Shown: positions 33,804 through 42,583 of the stretch, piece after piece
Numbering within the stretch: position 1 is the stretch's first letter
How the letters are laid out: every line of letters begins with the position of its first letter
Source: Hymenobacter psychrophilus
Lineage (GTDB): Bacteria; Bacteroidota; Bacteroidia; Cytophagales; Hymenobacteraceae
Assembly: GCF_900107135.1 (NCBI RefSeq)
Contig: NZ_FNOV01000017.1
Location: 1-64,000 of the forward strand
Length of the DNA: 64,000 nucleotides
Direction of reading: 5' to 3'
Program-made: the position numbers and the translations under genes
Notes under the pieces: model-generated
The model's input: only the letters and a program-made list of their open reading frames with translations
What the model was told of the DNA's origin: nothing
Databases searched by the model: none

Positions 33804-35044
33804 CGGATGGTCAGTTCGGGGGTGTCGAGGTGGTCTTTCATGTCGGAGACGATGATTTCCTCGCCGGGGCGCAGGCCGCCGGTTATCTGCACGTAGTCGA
33901 AGTTGGAGTCGCCGAACTGCACGGTGCGGCGCAGGGCGCGGCCGTTGCTCACCACGAATACCGGCTGCTCCTTGCCACCCTGGTAAAAAGGGCCGTTGCG
34001 TACCCGCACAATGTTGTGGTGCGCCTTGGTGACCACGAACACGTCAGTACGCAGGTTGGGGCGCAGGGCCGGGTGGTGGTCCTCGGCCAGCGTCGCGTAA
34101 AAGGTCACCGTGCCTTTGTCCACGGCCGGGCTGATGGTGCTGATGGTGCCACGCAAATCCTGGTCGTTGATGCGCACCACCACTGGGTCACCGGGGCGCA
34201 GGGCGTCGGCGTAGGTATCGGAAATAGTGGCCCGCACCCGAAACCGGGTCAGGTCGGCCACGCGGGCCAGCGCGTCGCCGGCCTGCACGGTGGTGCCCAG
34301 CGCGTCATTTACCCACGTCAGCACGCCCGGCTGCTGACTGCTGATGTTGGCCTGGGCCAGCTTGCCGGCCAGCTCGGCGATACTGCGCTGCTGCATCTGC
34401 ACCGTGAAACCCAGCTCGCGGCGGTCGGCAGCGTTGGCGGCCCGCTGGTTGGCCAGCTGCTGGGTCAGGCGCTGCTGCTCCAGCCGGGCCACGCGCAGGT
34501 TCAGCTCGGCCTGGCGCACACTCTCGGCCGTGCCGCCGCCCACTTTCAGCAGGTACTGCTCGTCGCGCAGGGCCGATTGCAGGCTGTTGATTTTAACGGC
34601 CTGCACCCGCTGCTGGGACTGCAAGTCGTAGAGGGCTTTTTCGAGGGTTAGCTGGAGCTGGCTACCACGGTTGCGGTTCTGCTGCTGACCATCCTCCAGC
34701 TTAGCCAGCGCCGAAGCCGTCAGCTCCCGGTCGAGCTCCACAATTGGCTGGCCCGGCGCCACCCGGCTGCCCACGGCCACCAGCACCTGCCGGATGGTGC
34801 TGGCAATGGGGCTGGTCAGCACGGCTTCGTGGGCCGGAATGATGACGCCGGCCGCCGTGAGCGAGGCCTCCACATCGCCACGCTCCACGCGGGCCAGCAG
34901 CAGGGCGTTGCGCTCCACACTGGGTTGCAGCACCGTGCGGAAGGCCAGCAGGGCCGCGCCCAGCGCCAGCAGCAGCCCCGCGCCCAGCAGCCAGCGGCGG
35001 CGCTGGCGGCGGTTTTGGGTGGAGGAAGAAATGGCTCTGTCCAT
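33800..35044 (-). CDS. HlyD/MacA-type periplasmic adaptor
   Basis: 414 residues. A short cytoplasmic tail, one membrane helix (about 17-36), a lipoyl/barrel-sandwich start (GVIIPAHEAVLTSPIAST), a long coiled coil (about 110-230 with QRVQAVKINSLQSALRDEQ), then a second lipoyl half and beta-barrel (GVLTWVNDALGTTVQAGDALA). It links inner-membrane permeases to TolC. A start 66 bp further upstream is possible, but the ATG at 35044 fits family length. A sigma-54-like promoter lies 37 bp upstream. Confidence 0.92.
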   Translation of the reverse strand: MDRAISSSTQNRRQRRRWLLGAGLLLALGAALLAFRTVLQPSVERNALLLARVERGDVEASLTAAGVIIPAHEAVLTSPIASTIRQVLVAVGSRVAPGQPIVELDRELTASALAKLEDGQQQNRNRGSQLQLTLEKALYDLQSQQRVQAVKINSLQSALRDEQYLLKVGGGTAESVRQAELNLRVARLEQQRLTQQLANQRAANAADRRELGFTVQMQQRSIAELAGKLAQANISSQQPGVLTWVNDALGTTVQAGDALARVADLTRFRVRATISDTYADALRPGDPVVVRINDQDLRGTISTISPAVDKGTVTFYATLAEDHHPALRPNLRTDVFVVTKAHHNIVRVRNGPFYQGGKEQPVFVVSNGRALRRTVQFGDSNFDYVQITGGLRPGEEIIVSDMKDHLDTPELTIR

Positions 35045-35080
35045 TTTCGTACAGGTGGAAGGATGGTTCTCCCAAGTGTA

Positions 35081-35097
35081 GCCAACGGCCGTGCCAT
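35081..35097 (-). promoter_or_regulatory. Sigma-54-like promoter of the adaptor-tolC operon
   Basis: On the minus strand: ATGGCACG-GCCG-TTGGC. It contains a full TGGCACG -24 block and TTG at -12 with correct spacing; the -12 C is replaced by G. The predicted transcript start is about 27 bases before the adaptor ATG at 35044. Confidence 0.65.
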
Positions 35098-35162
35098 TTC
35101 TACAAAACATTACTTATCAATTTATTACAAATTATTCTTACTAACCAGGCACTAACAAAGCT

Positions 35163-35176
35163 GTCCATTTCCGGAC
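35163..35176. promoter_or_regulatory. Enhancer-type dyad GTCC-N6-GGAC upstream of the adaptor operon
   Basis: GTCCATTTCCGGAC within the larger hairpin AGCTGTCC...GGACAGCT (35160-35180). It starts 68 bp upstream of the -24 GG at 35094-35095, the same distance as the dyad at 31567 from its promoter. Confidence 0.62.
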
Positions 35177-35514
35177 AGCTTGTACGGTTGCGCCACAGTG
35201 GCACAAACCAGCACGAAGAAACCCAACACCCCAGGCAACGCCTGCCGCAGCAGCAACATCTACCCCACCAGAAGCCTGCTTTACCACTGCTGACTATCGT
35301 TCTGCAGTAGCCTCGGCGGAGCGGCCTATTGGTAGAACGTGGCCCCGCAAAGCCTCAGCTATCGGTGTCGCCCCGCCGGGACTCTGCCACCTCGCGCCGG
35401 GGCCAAGCTACCAGGCTGCTGCTCCGCTACCGCGTAACAGCAGCTGCTAAATCCAACCCAGATGCCTGCAACCGCAGCTTCATAGCAGAAGTTGAATTTA
35501 TTTTCAACAGTACC

Positions 35515-35545
35515 TTGCGTTACATAGTACCTTTAGTTACCTTTG
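35515..35545 (+). promoter_or_regulatory. Bacteroidota vegetative promoter
   Basis: A perfect TAnnTTTG -7 element (TACCTTTG, 35538-35545) with TTG at 35515-35517, 20 bp upstream. A near copy, TACCTTTA, lies at 35528. This fits the -33/-7 consensus of the primary sigma factor in this phylum and drives the receptor gene 295 bp downstream. Confidence 0.6.
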
Positions 35546-35839
35546 GCTTGTTGATTAGATAACCTCTTGGCCACGCGGCTGCTCCTCAAGCGGAGCCCGG
35601 CGCGGCCCCCACCGAACACCGCCTTCGCGCCAACCGGGCCGGGCGGTGGGCCCCGGTCGGAAACGTCGGTTTCCCGCCGCTGCCCCATGTGTTTCGGTTT
35701 GCTGGCACCCGCCTCTTTTGGCGATTGGTGCCCCTGCCTCTCACGTCTGAATTACTGGCCTTCAGGCCCATCCGGCGGAACCGCGGCCACCGGAAACGGC
35801 CCCTGCTTGCCTTTTTTTCCGACCCCAACCTCCTTTACC

Positions 35840-38356
35840 ATGACTTCCTTCCCTCCTTCCAGCCAGTCCCCACGGGGCCTGGGGTTCCTCACTGCGCCCT
35901 TTCTCGGCCTCACTTTCGGCCTGTTTTCGCTGACCGCCGCCGCCCAGGGTCCGGCCCCAACGGCTCCCGCCGGCCGCGTAACCGGCACCCTGCTGGAGCA
36001 AGGCACCGGCCAGCCCCTGCCCTTTGCCAGCGTAGTGCTGCTGCGGGCCCAGGATTCGAGTTTTGTAGCCGGGGCCGAAACCCTGGAAAACGGCTCGTTC
36101 CGGCTCGACCAGCTGGGCCTGGGCTCCTACCTACTCAAATCGTCGGCGGTGGGCTACCAGAGCCTGCGCCGACGCGTTACGCTGACGGCGGCGGCACCCG
36201 AGCTGGCGCTGGGCACGTTGCGGCTGGCCTCCATCACGACGCAGCTGAAGGGCGTGACGGTGACGGGTGAGCGGGCCGTAGTGGAAAATGAGCCGGGCAA
36301 ACGCGTGATCAACGTAGAGAAAGACCTGGCCAGCGTGGGCGGCATGGCCACCGATGTGCTGCGCAACGTGCCCTCGGTGGCCGTGGATGCCGGCGGCAGC
36401 GTGAGTTTGCGCGGCTCGTCCGACCTTACCATTCTCATTGATGGCAAGCCCAGCGGCGGCTCCAACAGCGGCCCCGGCCTGCGCCTCGACCAGATTCCGG
36501 CCTCCCGTATTGCCCGCATCGAGGTGATGACCAATCCCTCGGCCAAGTACGATGCCCAGGGCACGGGCGTCATCAACATCATCCTGAAAAAGCAAACCAA
36601 AAACGGTGTGAACGGCACGGCCAGCCTGCTGGGCGGCACCGGCGACAAGTATAACGCCAGCCTGAGCCTGAACCGCAAGCAGGGCCCCGCCAACCTGAGT
36701 TTGAGCTACGACCGCCAGGACGAAACCTACCGTGAACAAACCCGCAACCGCCAGTCCAGCGGCCTGATTGCTACCCGCCAGGATGGCACCGGCCTGGAGC
36801 GCAACTTTTCGCACAGCCTCAACCTGGGCCTCAATCTCGAACTGAAGAAGGAGCAGAGCCTGAGCCTGAGTTTCAACCCAAACTGGCAGCAGGAAGCCAA
36901 CCGCTCCGAGCAGCTGCTGAGCACCGCCCGGCCCGGCGAGCCCACCACTACCCAGCGGGGCGTGCAGCAGCTCGATGTAGATGTGAAAGTGTTTGAAAAC
37001 GTGGCCAGCTACCGCCGCGGCTGGGAAAAACACCCTGGCCGCGAGCTGACGGCCGTGGGCGGGGCCGTGCTCATCCGGGCCGATATTCCGGTAACCCAAA
37101 CCCTGGAAAGTGGGGCCCTCACCAGCTGGCGGCAGCAGATGGATGTGGACGCCAACATCTACTTCGCCCAGGCCGACTATACACTACCACTGCCCGGCAA
37201 CAAGGGCAAGGTGGAAACCGGCCTCAAAATAGAGCAGCAGCGCAGCAACGGCACGGCCGATTTGTTCAGCCAGCAGCCCGATGTGCCCGGCGGCTACGTG
37301 CGCGACCCGGCCCGCTCGCTGGCCTACAATTTCCGCCAGACGGTGCCCGCCGCTTACGCTACTTACCAGCGCGGCTGGGGCAAACACTGGAACGCCCAGG
37401 CCGGCCTGCGCACCGAGTACACCCGCGTAACCGGGGCCGTAGCGGGCGGCCAGGGTCAGTTCGACCTCGATTACCTGGGCCTGTTCCCGACGGCCAGCCT
37501 CAGCCGCCGCTTTGGCCAGCGCGACACGGCCAAAACGGCCGAGCAGCCCCAGCAGCTGACGTTCAGCTACGCCCGCCGCCTCAACCGGCCCAACTTTATG
37601 CAGCAGCTGGCCGTGCCGCTTTACCTCGACCCACGCTTCTACCGCCTCGGCAACCCCGAGCTGCGGGCCGAATTCAGCCACAACCTGGAGCTGGGCCACC
37701 AGCTGAGCCTGCCCGGCGGGGCCGAAATCACGACCACGCTGTTCGGCCGCTTCACCAACAACACCATCCAGCGCCTGCGCGACGTGGACACGGTGGCTAC
37801 CAACCGCAACCCCGCCGCCGGGCTGGTGCTGGTAGAAACCTACCGCAACCTGGGCTCGACCACCAACGTGGGCCTGGAACTAACCTGGAGCCAGCCGATT
37901 ACGGCCTGGTGGCGGGTGCAGGCCAACGGCTCGCTCTACCGGGCCCAGCTGAACACCAACGCCCCCGACGCCGGCTCGCGCCAGGCCCTCACCGGCACGG
38001 CTCGCCTCAACCAGAACTTCAGCCCCACCCCCGCCCTCGACGTGCAGCTGACCGGCTCCTACCGCTCGGCCACCCTCACGGCCCAGGGCCGGCAGCTGGC
38101 CACCGGCGGCCTCGAAATAGCGTTGCGCCAGCGCCTGTGGCAGAACCGCGCCGCCCTCACGCTCCGCGTTTCCGACCTGCTGAACACCCAGGTGCGCCGG
38201 GCCGAAATCAACTCGCCCGAGCTGCAGTCCACGCTCTACACCAAGCCCGAAACCCGGGTTGCCTGGCTGGGCTTCACTTGGTACGTGGGCGCCAGCAAGG
38301 CCAAAGCCGGCCGCATCGAAGCCGCCCCAGCCGGCGGCGGCGGGTTTGGGGGCTAG
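35840..38356 (+). CDS. Outer-membrane beta-barrel receptor-like protein (OMP_b-brl_3)
   Basis: 838 residues. Signal peptide (about 1-35), a carboxypeptidase-like regulatory repeat (about 46-125: VTGTLLEQGTGQPLPFASVVL), a plug domain (about 130-225 with VINVEKDLASVGGMATDVLRNVP and VSLRGSSDLTILIDGKP), and an OMP_b-brl_3 barrel to the end. These proteins are related to TonB-dependent receptors. The TonB-tail protein at 26786 could energise it, which is an inference. Family homology and the signal peptide fix the ATG at 35840. Confidence 0.92.
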   Translation: MTSFPPSSQSPRGLGFLTAPFLGLTFGLFSLTAAAQGPAPTAPAGRVTGTLLEQGTGQPLPFASVVLLRAQDSSFVAGAETLENGSFRLDQLGLGSYLLKSSAVGYQSLRRRVTLTAAAPELALGTLRLASITTQLKGVTVTGERAVVENEPGKRVINVEKDLASVGGMATDVLRNVPSVAVDAGGSVSLRGSSDLTILIDGKPSGGSNSGPGLRLDQIPASRIARIEVMTNPSAKYDAQGTGVINIILKKQTKNGVNGTASLLGGTGDKYNASLSLNRKQGPANLSLSYDRQDETYREQTRNRQSSGLIATRQDGTGLERNFSHSLNLGLNLELKKEQSLSLSFNPNWQQEANRSEQLLSTARPGEPTTTQRGVQQLDVDVKVFENVASYRRGWEKHPGRELTAVGGAVLIRADIPVTQTLESGALTSWRQQMDVDANIYFAQADYTLPLPGNKGKVETGLKIEQQRSNGTADLFSQQPDVPGGYVRDPARSLAYNFRQTVPAAYATYQRGWGKHWNAQAGLRTEYTRVTGAVAGGQGQFDLDYLGLFPTASLSRRFGQRDTAKTAEQPQQLTFSYARRLNRPNFMQQLAVPLYLDPRFYRLGNPELRAEFSHNLELGHQLSLPGGAEITTTLFGRFTNNTIQRLRDVDTVATNRNPAAGLVLVETYRNLGSTTNVGLELTWSQPITAWWRVQANGSLYRAQLNTNAPDAGSRQALTGTARLNQNFSPTPALDVQLTGSYRSATLTAQGRQLATGGLEIALRQRLWQNRAALTLRVSDLLNTQVRRAEINSPELQSTLYTKPETRVAWLGFTWYVGASKAKAGRIEAAPAGGGGFGG

Positions 38357-38413
38357 CGGCGAGTAACGGCAGAACAGCGACGCCTATTTATCTATCCAAA
38401 GCGCGACACTCTG

Positions 38414-38469
38414 TTCAAAGCACAAAGCCCCTGACGTTCGTGCTGACGTCAGGGGCTTTGTGCTTTGAA
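38414..38469. terminator. Perfect 23-bp hairpin after the receptor gene
   Basis: The arms 38414-38436 and 38447-38469 are perfect complements around a 10-base loop. The outer part has 7-bp steps (CAAAGCA, CAAAGCC). It starts 58 bp after the receptor stop. No T run follows directly, so it could stabilise the mRNA end or serve as a terminator. Confidence 0.75.
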
Positions 38470-38671
38470 GTTAACGTTGAGTATTTGCGAAGGCAGGGAA
38501 TTCCGTGATCCGTCAGACCGGACTATCGCTGATTAAAGTTACTAAAAATGAGAATATGTTCTGCAGTTCATCTGTGTTACGTAAAGATGGGACTGAAGCT
38601 GAGTTTTGTTATGTCGATCAGGATTTATTCGCAAAGCCAGTATAGCAGAAAATCCAGTGTTGTGTGCCGTT
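38470..38671. other. AT-richer non-coding stretch
   Basis: Base composition drops here toward A/T relative to flanking genes. No open frame with plausible codon use, no repeat and no promoter consensus was recognised. Together with 38672-39067 it may be a small acquired segment. Confidence 0.4.
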
Positions 38672-39067
38672 TCATCTATAGTTTTCCAATGCATATTTCA
38701 CATTCTCATTTCCGGTATCGATTAGCTTTTTTATTGCTGAATTTGATAGTTCCGTCGCTATCTTCTTCAAGACGTGAACACATTTTCGTAATGTAGATTC
38801 CAATCCATCATCATAAGATCTGTAAATTTCTCCTTGTTGAGCAATTAACATTATGGGGTCTATAAATCTGTCATCCTTTAATTCTTTCAACCAAATCAAC
38901 CCTATGATGTCCTCATGTTCATGATGCCATTTTTCCAACAATAATCTTTCGATTTTTGGATAATATGCTTTATCAATTTGTTCGGTTTGATTAAAAAGGT
39001 CTGCGATGCAAGCCTGAAGTTCTTGCTCGTTTTGTTTTTCAATTGCTTGATCTAGTCTTTTTATCAT
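38672..39067 (-). CDS. AT-rich hypothetical helical protein
   Basis: 131 residues, no signal peptide, rich in Leu, Ile, Glu and Lys. Repeating helix pairs (DLFNQTEQIDKAYYPKIERLL, DIIGLIWLKELKDDRFIDPI, LRKCVHVLKKIATELSNSAI) suggest a short HEAT-like solenoid. Codon use is A/T-ending, unlike neighbours, indicating transfer. Orphan immunity proteins often look like this, but nothing here proves that. An inverted repeat lies 100 bp upstream. Confidence 0.7.
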   Translation of the reverse strand: MIKRLDQAIEKQNEQELQACIADLFNQTEQIDKAYYPKIERLLLEKWHHEHEDIIGLIWLKELKDDRFIDPIMLIAQQGEIYRSYDDGLESTLRKCVHVLKKIATELSNSAIKKLIDTGNENVKYALENYR

Positions 39068-39166
39068 TTATTGGACTTCAATTGTCGGTAGAAATGGCAC
39101 ACAACATCCGGGTTGCCGAAAATCTGTACGGCAGCGAGTTTCGGGAAGCGGCACTAGGTACGCAAC

Positions 39167-39212
39167 AAACTTTCGGGAAGCAAGCCAAATCTGGTATGCT
39201 TCCCGAAAGTTT
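39167..39212. terminator. Perfect 16-bp hairpin with a third partial copy
   Basis: The arms 39167-39182 (AAACTTTCGGGAAGCA) and 39197-39212 are perfect complements around a 14-base loop. A further direct copy of TTTCGGGAAGC sits at 39139-39149. On the + strand it ends in TTT. It lies between the AT-rich gene and the peroxidase gene end. Confidence 0.6.
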
Positions 39213-39277
39213 CCCCGCATACTTATAAGTCATCAACCGGAAGCTAAAGCAGGCAAATCGAGCAGCTAAAGACGCAG

Positions 39278-40408
39278 CTACTGCGGTTCCGCAAACCGGG
39301 GGTCTTTCACGAAGTCCTCATCTGTCAGCGTCTTCAAAAAGGCTACGATTTGCCGTTTCTCCTGGGCCGTTAGTTCGAGGTGGGGGCTTAGTTGGAGCGG
39401 GTCGTTGGTGGTGTTGCGCATCAGCGGGTCGAGGGTGGGGCTGCTGAACTGCACGTGCTCGTTGTAGTGGTCGAGCACGTCTTCGAGGGTGGCCAGGCGG
39501 CCGTCGTGCATGTAGGGGGCCGTGAGGGCGATGTTGCGCAATGAGGGCACCCGGAACTTGCCGTTGTCGGTGGGGCGGCCCGTGAGGCCGCCCAGGCCCC
39601 GGTCGGCACCAAAGGAGCTGGAGAGGCCGTTGTTGCGGAAGTTGCGGTCGGTTTGCAGCGGGCCGCCGTGGCAGTCGCTGCAGTTGCCGCCCCGAATGCG
39701 GCCGTTGGGGTGGATACTGAACAGCTCCATTCCGCGCACCTCGTCGGGCGTCAGGATGTCCTGGTCGCCGCGGTTGTAACGGTCGAAGCGCGAGTTGCCC
39801 GAAACCAACGTCCGCTGGAACTGCGCCAGGGCCTTGAGCACCCGCTCCTCGGCAACTGCACTTGTGCCGAAGGCTTTGCCGAACAGCTCGGGATACTTGG
39901 CCAGCGCCTGCAGCCGGGTTATGCCAGCGGCCAGCGGCTGGTGCAGTTCCAGGGGGTTTTCGATGGGCACGCGGGCCTGCTGCTCCAGGCTGGTATGGGC
40001 CCCGTCCCAGGTCAGGCGCGGCTCCCAGAGCAGATTCTGCAGGGCCATAGCACTCCGCGGGTGCTGGGTGCCGCCCACGCCCTCGGCCTGCGCCAGCCCA
40101 TCGGTAAAGGCCTTGCTTTGCTGGTGGCACGAGCCGCACGACTTGCTGTTGTCCATGGACAGCGCCTTTTCATAGAACAAGTGGCGGCCCAGCGCTATGC
40201 CTTCCACCGTCAGCGGGTTGTCGGCGGGCTGGGGCAGCGGCTTCGGAAACAGCGGCGGCACCTGCAGCACGTAGGGCGTGGGGGCGCCAAACGGCTCCGG
40301 GCCCGGGTCGTTGGTCTTGCCGCCGGTGCCGCAAGCCGTGGTCAGTAGCAGGCTTAGCAGAACCAGCAGGTTCAGCCCTGTTGCGAAATTGGTAAAAGCG
40401 GTTTTCAT
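39278..40408 (-). CDS. Di-haem cytochrome c peroxidase family protein, MbnH-like
   Basis: 376 residues. The signal ends in a lipobox-like LLTTACGT. Two haem motifs: SCGSCHQQ and NCSDCHGG, with GRHLFYEKALSMDNSKSC and the C-terminal ITAPYMHDG-type segment (LTAPYMHDGRLATLEDVLDHY) of the MauG/CcpA group. It is periplasmic. Next to a gene for an MbnP-family protein, it most resembles MbnH, which converts a Trp of MbnP to kynurenine. A normal H2O2-reducing role is the alternative. It is the last gene of a four-gene same-strand set. Confidence 0.9.
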   Translation of the reverse strand: MKTAFTNFATGLNLLVLLSLLLTTACGTGGKTNDPGPEPFGAPTPYVLQVPPLFPKPLPQPADNPLTVEGIALGRHLFYEKALSMDNSKSCGSCHQQSKAFTDGLAQAEGVGGTQHPRSAMALQNLLWEPRLTWDGAHTSLEQQARVPIENPLELHQPLAAGITRLQALAKYPELFGKAFGTSAVAEERVLKALAQFQRTLVSGNSRFDRYNRGDQDILTPDEVRGMELFSIHPNGRIRGGNCSDCHGGPLQTDRNFRNNGLSSSFGADRGLGGLTGRPTDNGKFRVPSLRNIALTAPYMHDGRLATLEDVLDHYNEHVQFSSPTLDPLMRNTTNDPLQLSPHLELTAQEKRQIVAFLKTLTDEDFVKDPRFAEPQ

Positions 40409-40446
40409 GCGCGGAAAGGCAGGAGGTAGAGCGTTATTTCCAACAA

Positions 40447-40482
40447 CCCGTCATTCAGCGCATGCGGCGCAGCATGACGGGG
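40447..40482. repeat. Short hairpin related to the dispersed repeat
   Basis: CCCGTCATTCAGCGC (40447-40461) and its partial inverse (40467-40482) form a hairpin followed by TTTTT on the + strand. The word GTCATTCAGCGC is shared with hairpin copy 3 at 45738. It lies between two minus-strand genes of the copper locus. Confidence 0.5.
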
Positions 40483-40498
40483 TTTTTCAGCTATCAAT

Positions 40499-41521
40499 TC
40501 AATTTTCCGCCGCGGGCCTTTTGTGCAGCAGGTACTTGGTTTGCCCAAAGCTGTAGCCTACCGATACCACCAGCCGGCCGGCGCTGGCCGGGTGGTCGGT
40601 AGTGGCGGTGTACACGGGGAGCTGCACGCTGGTACTAAGCGAGAAATTCCGGTAGTACACATCGAGGCCGGGGCCGAGCAGGGCGTTGTTCATGGCGTGC
40701 TCGCCGGTGAGCTGGCCTTCAAGCATCTCGCCCTTTGTTTTCTCGTAGAAAAACTGCGCCGACGGGTATAGCTGCCAGTTTTCGCCCAGCGGCACCCGAT
40801 AAAACAGGCTGGCAAACGTGGCCGTACTCGGGGCCAGGCCGTTGCGAAACAGGTTCTCGGCGGTACGGCGGTAGCTGGTGTTCACGCTCAGGCCCGCCCC
40901 ACGGTAGCTGCCAATATAGTTGGCGTACACGAAGCCGTCGGTGGTGCCGGTGCCCACCTGGTTGAGCAGCGGGTAGCGGCGGCCCTGCGCCGTTTGGCGG
41001 TCGTACTCGCCGGTGGGCAGTTTCAGGCCGCCGCCCACTATCAGCCGGCTCTGCACCCCGGCCGTTTCAATGGCCCGGATGAGGTGGTAGCCGGCAAACA
41101 GCGTCACGTCGCCTACGCCGCTGACATTCAGCTGGCTGCCATTAATTTGCGAGGTATTCAGCACGTAAGGCACGAAGGCGTTTAGCTCCACGCGCTGCGA
41201 GAGGAAGTATTTACCCCGCAGCTCGACTACCCGGAAGGCCTCGAAGTCGGTGGGGTCGCCGCGGTGGCTGTGGGCGTAGCCGTCGTCGGAGTTGAGCTGG
41301 GTGGGGAAGAAGATACGGGCCCCATCGGGCCGGAAATCGGGCGACTGGCCCAGCGCCCGGTAGCCGTTGTAGATGCGGTACCGGTGCATGAGCGAAAAGC
41401 CGCTCTGGTTGTCGTAGGGCGTGATGCCCATAAAGCAGCCGCAAATGTCGCAGGCGCGCGCGGCCGGCCCGGCCGTCCCTATCAGGAGGCCCGCGAGCAG
41501 CAGTCGGAAGAAGTACTTCAT
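40499..41521 (-). CDS. Outer-membrane-type protein with CDICGC motif, copper locus
   Basis: 340 residues. Signal peptide MKYFFRLLLAGLLIGTAGPAARA, followed at once by CDICGCFMGITPYDNQSGF with three Cys at the mature N-terminus, then a beta-rich barrel-like region (about 60-330) ending SVGYSFGQTKYLLHK. It resembles transporter-like Bacteroidota proteins found beside MbnP and SCO genes. The Cys cluster is a probable Cu(I) site. Two upstream ATGs are in frame; the one at 41521 starts the signal peptide. Confidence 0.75.
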   Translation of the reverse strand: MKYFFRLLLAGLLIGTAGPAARACDICGCFMGITPYDNQSGFSLMHRYRIYNGYRALGQSPDFRPDGARIFFPTQLNSDDGYAHSHRGDPTDFEAFRVVELRGKYFLSQRVELNAFVPYVLNTSQINGSQLNVSGVGDVTLFAGYHLIRAIETAGVQSRLIVGGGLKLPTGEYDRQTAQGRRYPLLNQVGTGTTDGFVYANYIGSYRGAGLSVNTSYRRTAENLFRNGLAPSTATFASLFYRVPLGENWQLYPSAQFFYEKTKGEMLEGQLTGEHAMNNALLGPGLDVYYRNFSLSTSVQLPVYTATTDHPASAGRLVVSVGYSFGQTKYLLHKRPAAEN

Positions 41522-41534
41522 GAGAGCTGGTAGC

Positions 41535-41658
41535 ATAGTGAGAGAACGAGATGGTGAGTTTGACCTTCCGAGGGCCTGATTGCGCCACTTGTCCCGTGTT
41601 CGCCGTGGGGCCCTCCGAACATCCAACTCACTATCTCACCATTTCACCATTCCACTTC
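41535..41658. repeat. Inverted octamer-array element
   Basis: Left array 41535-41558: ATAGTGAG, AGAACGAG, ATGGTGAG. Right array 41627-41658: CTCACTAT, CTCACCAT, TTCACCAT, TCCACTTC, the inverse words. The right array stops 1 bp before the stop codon of the MbnP gene. The spacer is 68 bp. It is the same design as the heptamer elements but with 8-bp units. Confidence 0.75.
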
Positions 41659-41659
41659 T

Positions 41660-42445
41660 TTAGTTGGCGTGCAGGTGCTCGACCGAGAACATACCGGCGG
41701 CAATATTATCGGCAATCTGCACCGAGGCGGGGCCGCCCATCGAGTTGTTCACCGTGGCAAAACGGATGGTAGTGGGGCCGCTGAACATCTTCAGCGCATC
41801 CACCTGCAAATGGATTTCGGGAGTGTGGTCGGTGCGCACCAGCAACTTGCTGCCGCCGGGAAAGGGCAGCGTAACGGTGCGGATGGTGTTATTGGCCCCG
41901 TTGGCGCCCTTGAAACCGGCAATATGAAATACCAGCCCGCCCTTGGGCGACTGGGGCGAGGTGCCTTCCAGCTTCACGTTGATGAACTCTTTGCTCCAGG
42001 CCCACCACATGCCGTTGTCGTCGCCGAGCACGCCCTGCAGATTACCAGCCTTGGTACGGGCACTGTCTACGCCCACCACAAAGCGCAGGGCAGTATAGTC
42101 GCCGGTGGGCACATCGGTCAGTTGGAGCTGCTGGCTTTCCTTTTTGGCCTGGTCAACCAGAAAATAGGTATCGGGCAGCACCGTAGCGCTGCCATCGGCT
42201 TTCAGCAGCTCCAGGTTCGAGAGGTAGTATTTGAAGGTACTGATGGTGAACTGGTCGCCGGCCGCAGTGGTGTAAGTGTCGGTATCGAGGTGGAGGCTGC
42301 GGTTACCCACGGTGTTTTCGAGCTCTACCGAAAACACGCTTTTTTGCGGCTCTGCCGCGGGGTCTTCTTTTTTATCACAGCTGCCCAGCAGCACAGTGCC
42401 CAGGGCCAGCGAAGCGGCCAGGGCCGCAAAACGCGAGAAAATCAT
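41660..42445 (-). CDS. MbnP-family copper-binding lipoprotein
   Basis: 261 residues. Lipobox LLGSCD at 20-24. Mature protein with the MbnP family layout: VELENTVGNRSLHL, FTISTFKYYLSNLEL, TALRFVVGVD and GMWWAWSKEFINVKLEG (146-160), then a His-containing C-terminus (VEHLHAN). In characterised MbnP a Trp is oxidised to kynurenine by MbnH to make the Cu(I) site; the WWAW cluster holds candidates. It acts in the periplasm. The neighbouring CcP-type gene (39278) would supply that activity. Confidence 0.85.
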   Translation of the reverse strand: MIFSRFAALAASLALGTVLLGSCDKKEDPAAEPQKSVFSVELENTVGNRSLHLDTDTYTTAAGDQFTISTFKYYLSNLELLKADGSATVLPDTYFLVDQAKKESQQLQLTDVPTGDYTALRFVVGVDSARTKAGNLQGVLGDDNGMWWAWSKEFINVKLEGTSPQSPKGGLVFHIAGFKGANGANNTIRTVTLPFPGGSKLLVRTDHTPEIHLQVDALKMFSGPTTIRFATVNNSMGGPASVQIADNIAAGMFSVEHLHAN

Positions 42446-42583
42446 TAGTAGAAACGCTAAGGCTGAAGGAGATAAACCTGCCGGCCGGCCCGCGTACCAG
42501 TACGCGGGTCCGGGCCGCACCCCACGGGGGCGGCTTGCCGGTCGTTGCGGCTTCCAAGGGTGGAAGCCGGTGCGAAAGCAGGT

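Larger units (their letters stand above)
35045..35839. other. 795-bp intergenic region between adaptor and receptor genes
   Basis: It contains, in order: a sigma-54-like promoter (35081-35097) and dyad (35163-35176) for the adaptor operon, about 330 bp without recognisable genes, and a Bacteroidota vegetative promoter (35515-35545) for the receptor gene. A C-rich leader of about 290 bases then runs to the receptor ATG. The frame upstream of that ATG is open but looks non-coding. Confidence 0.6.
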
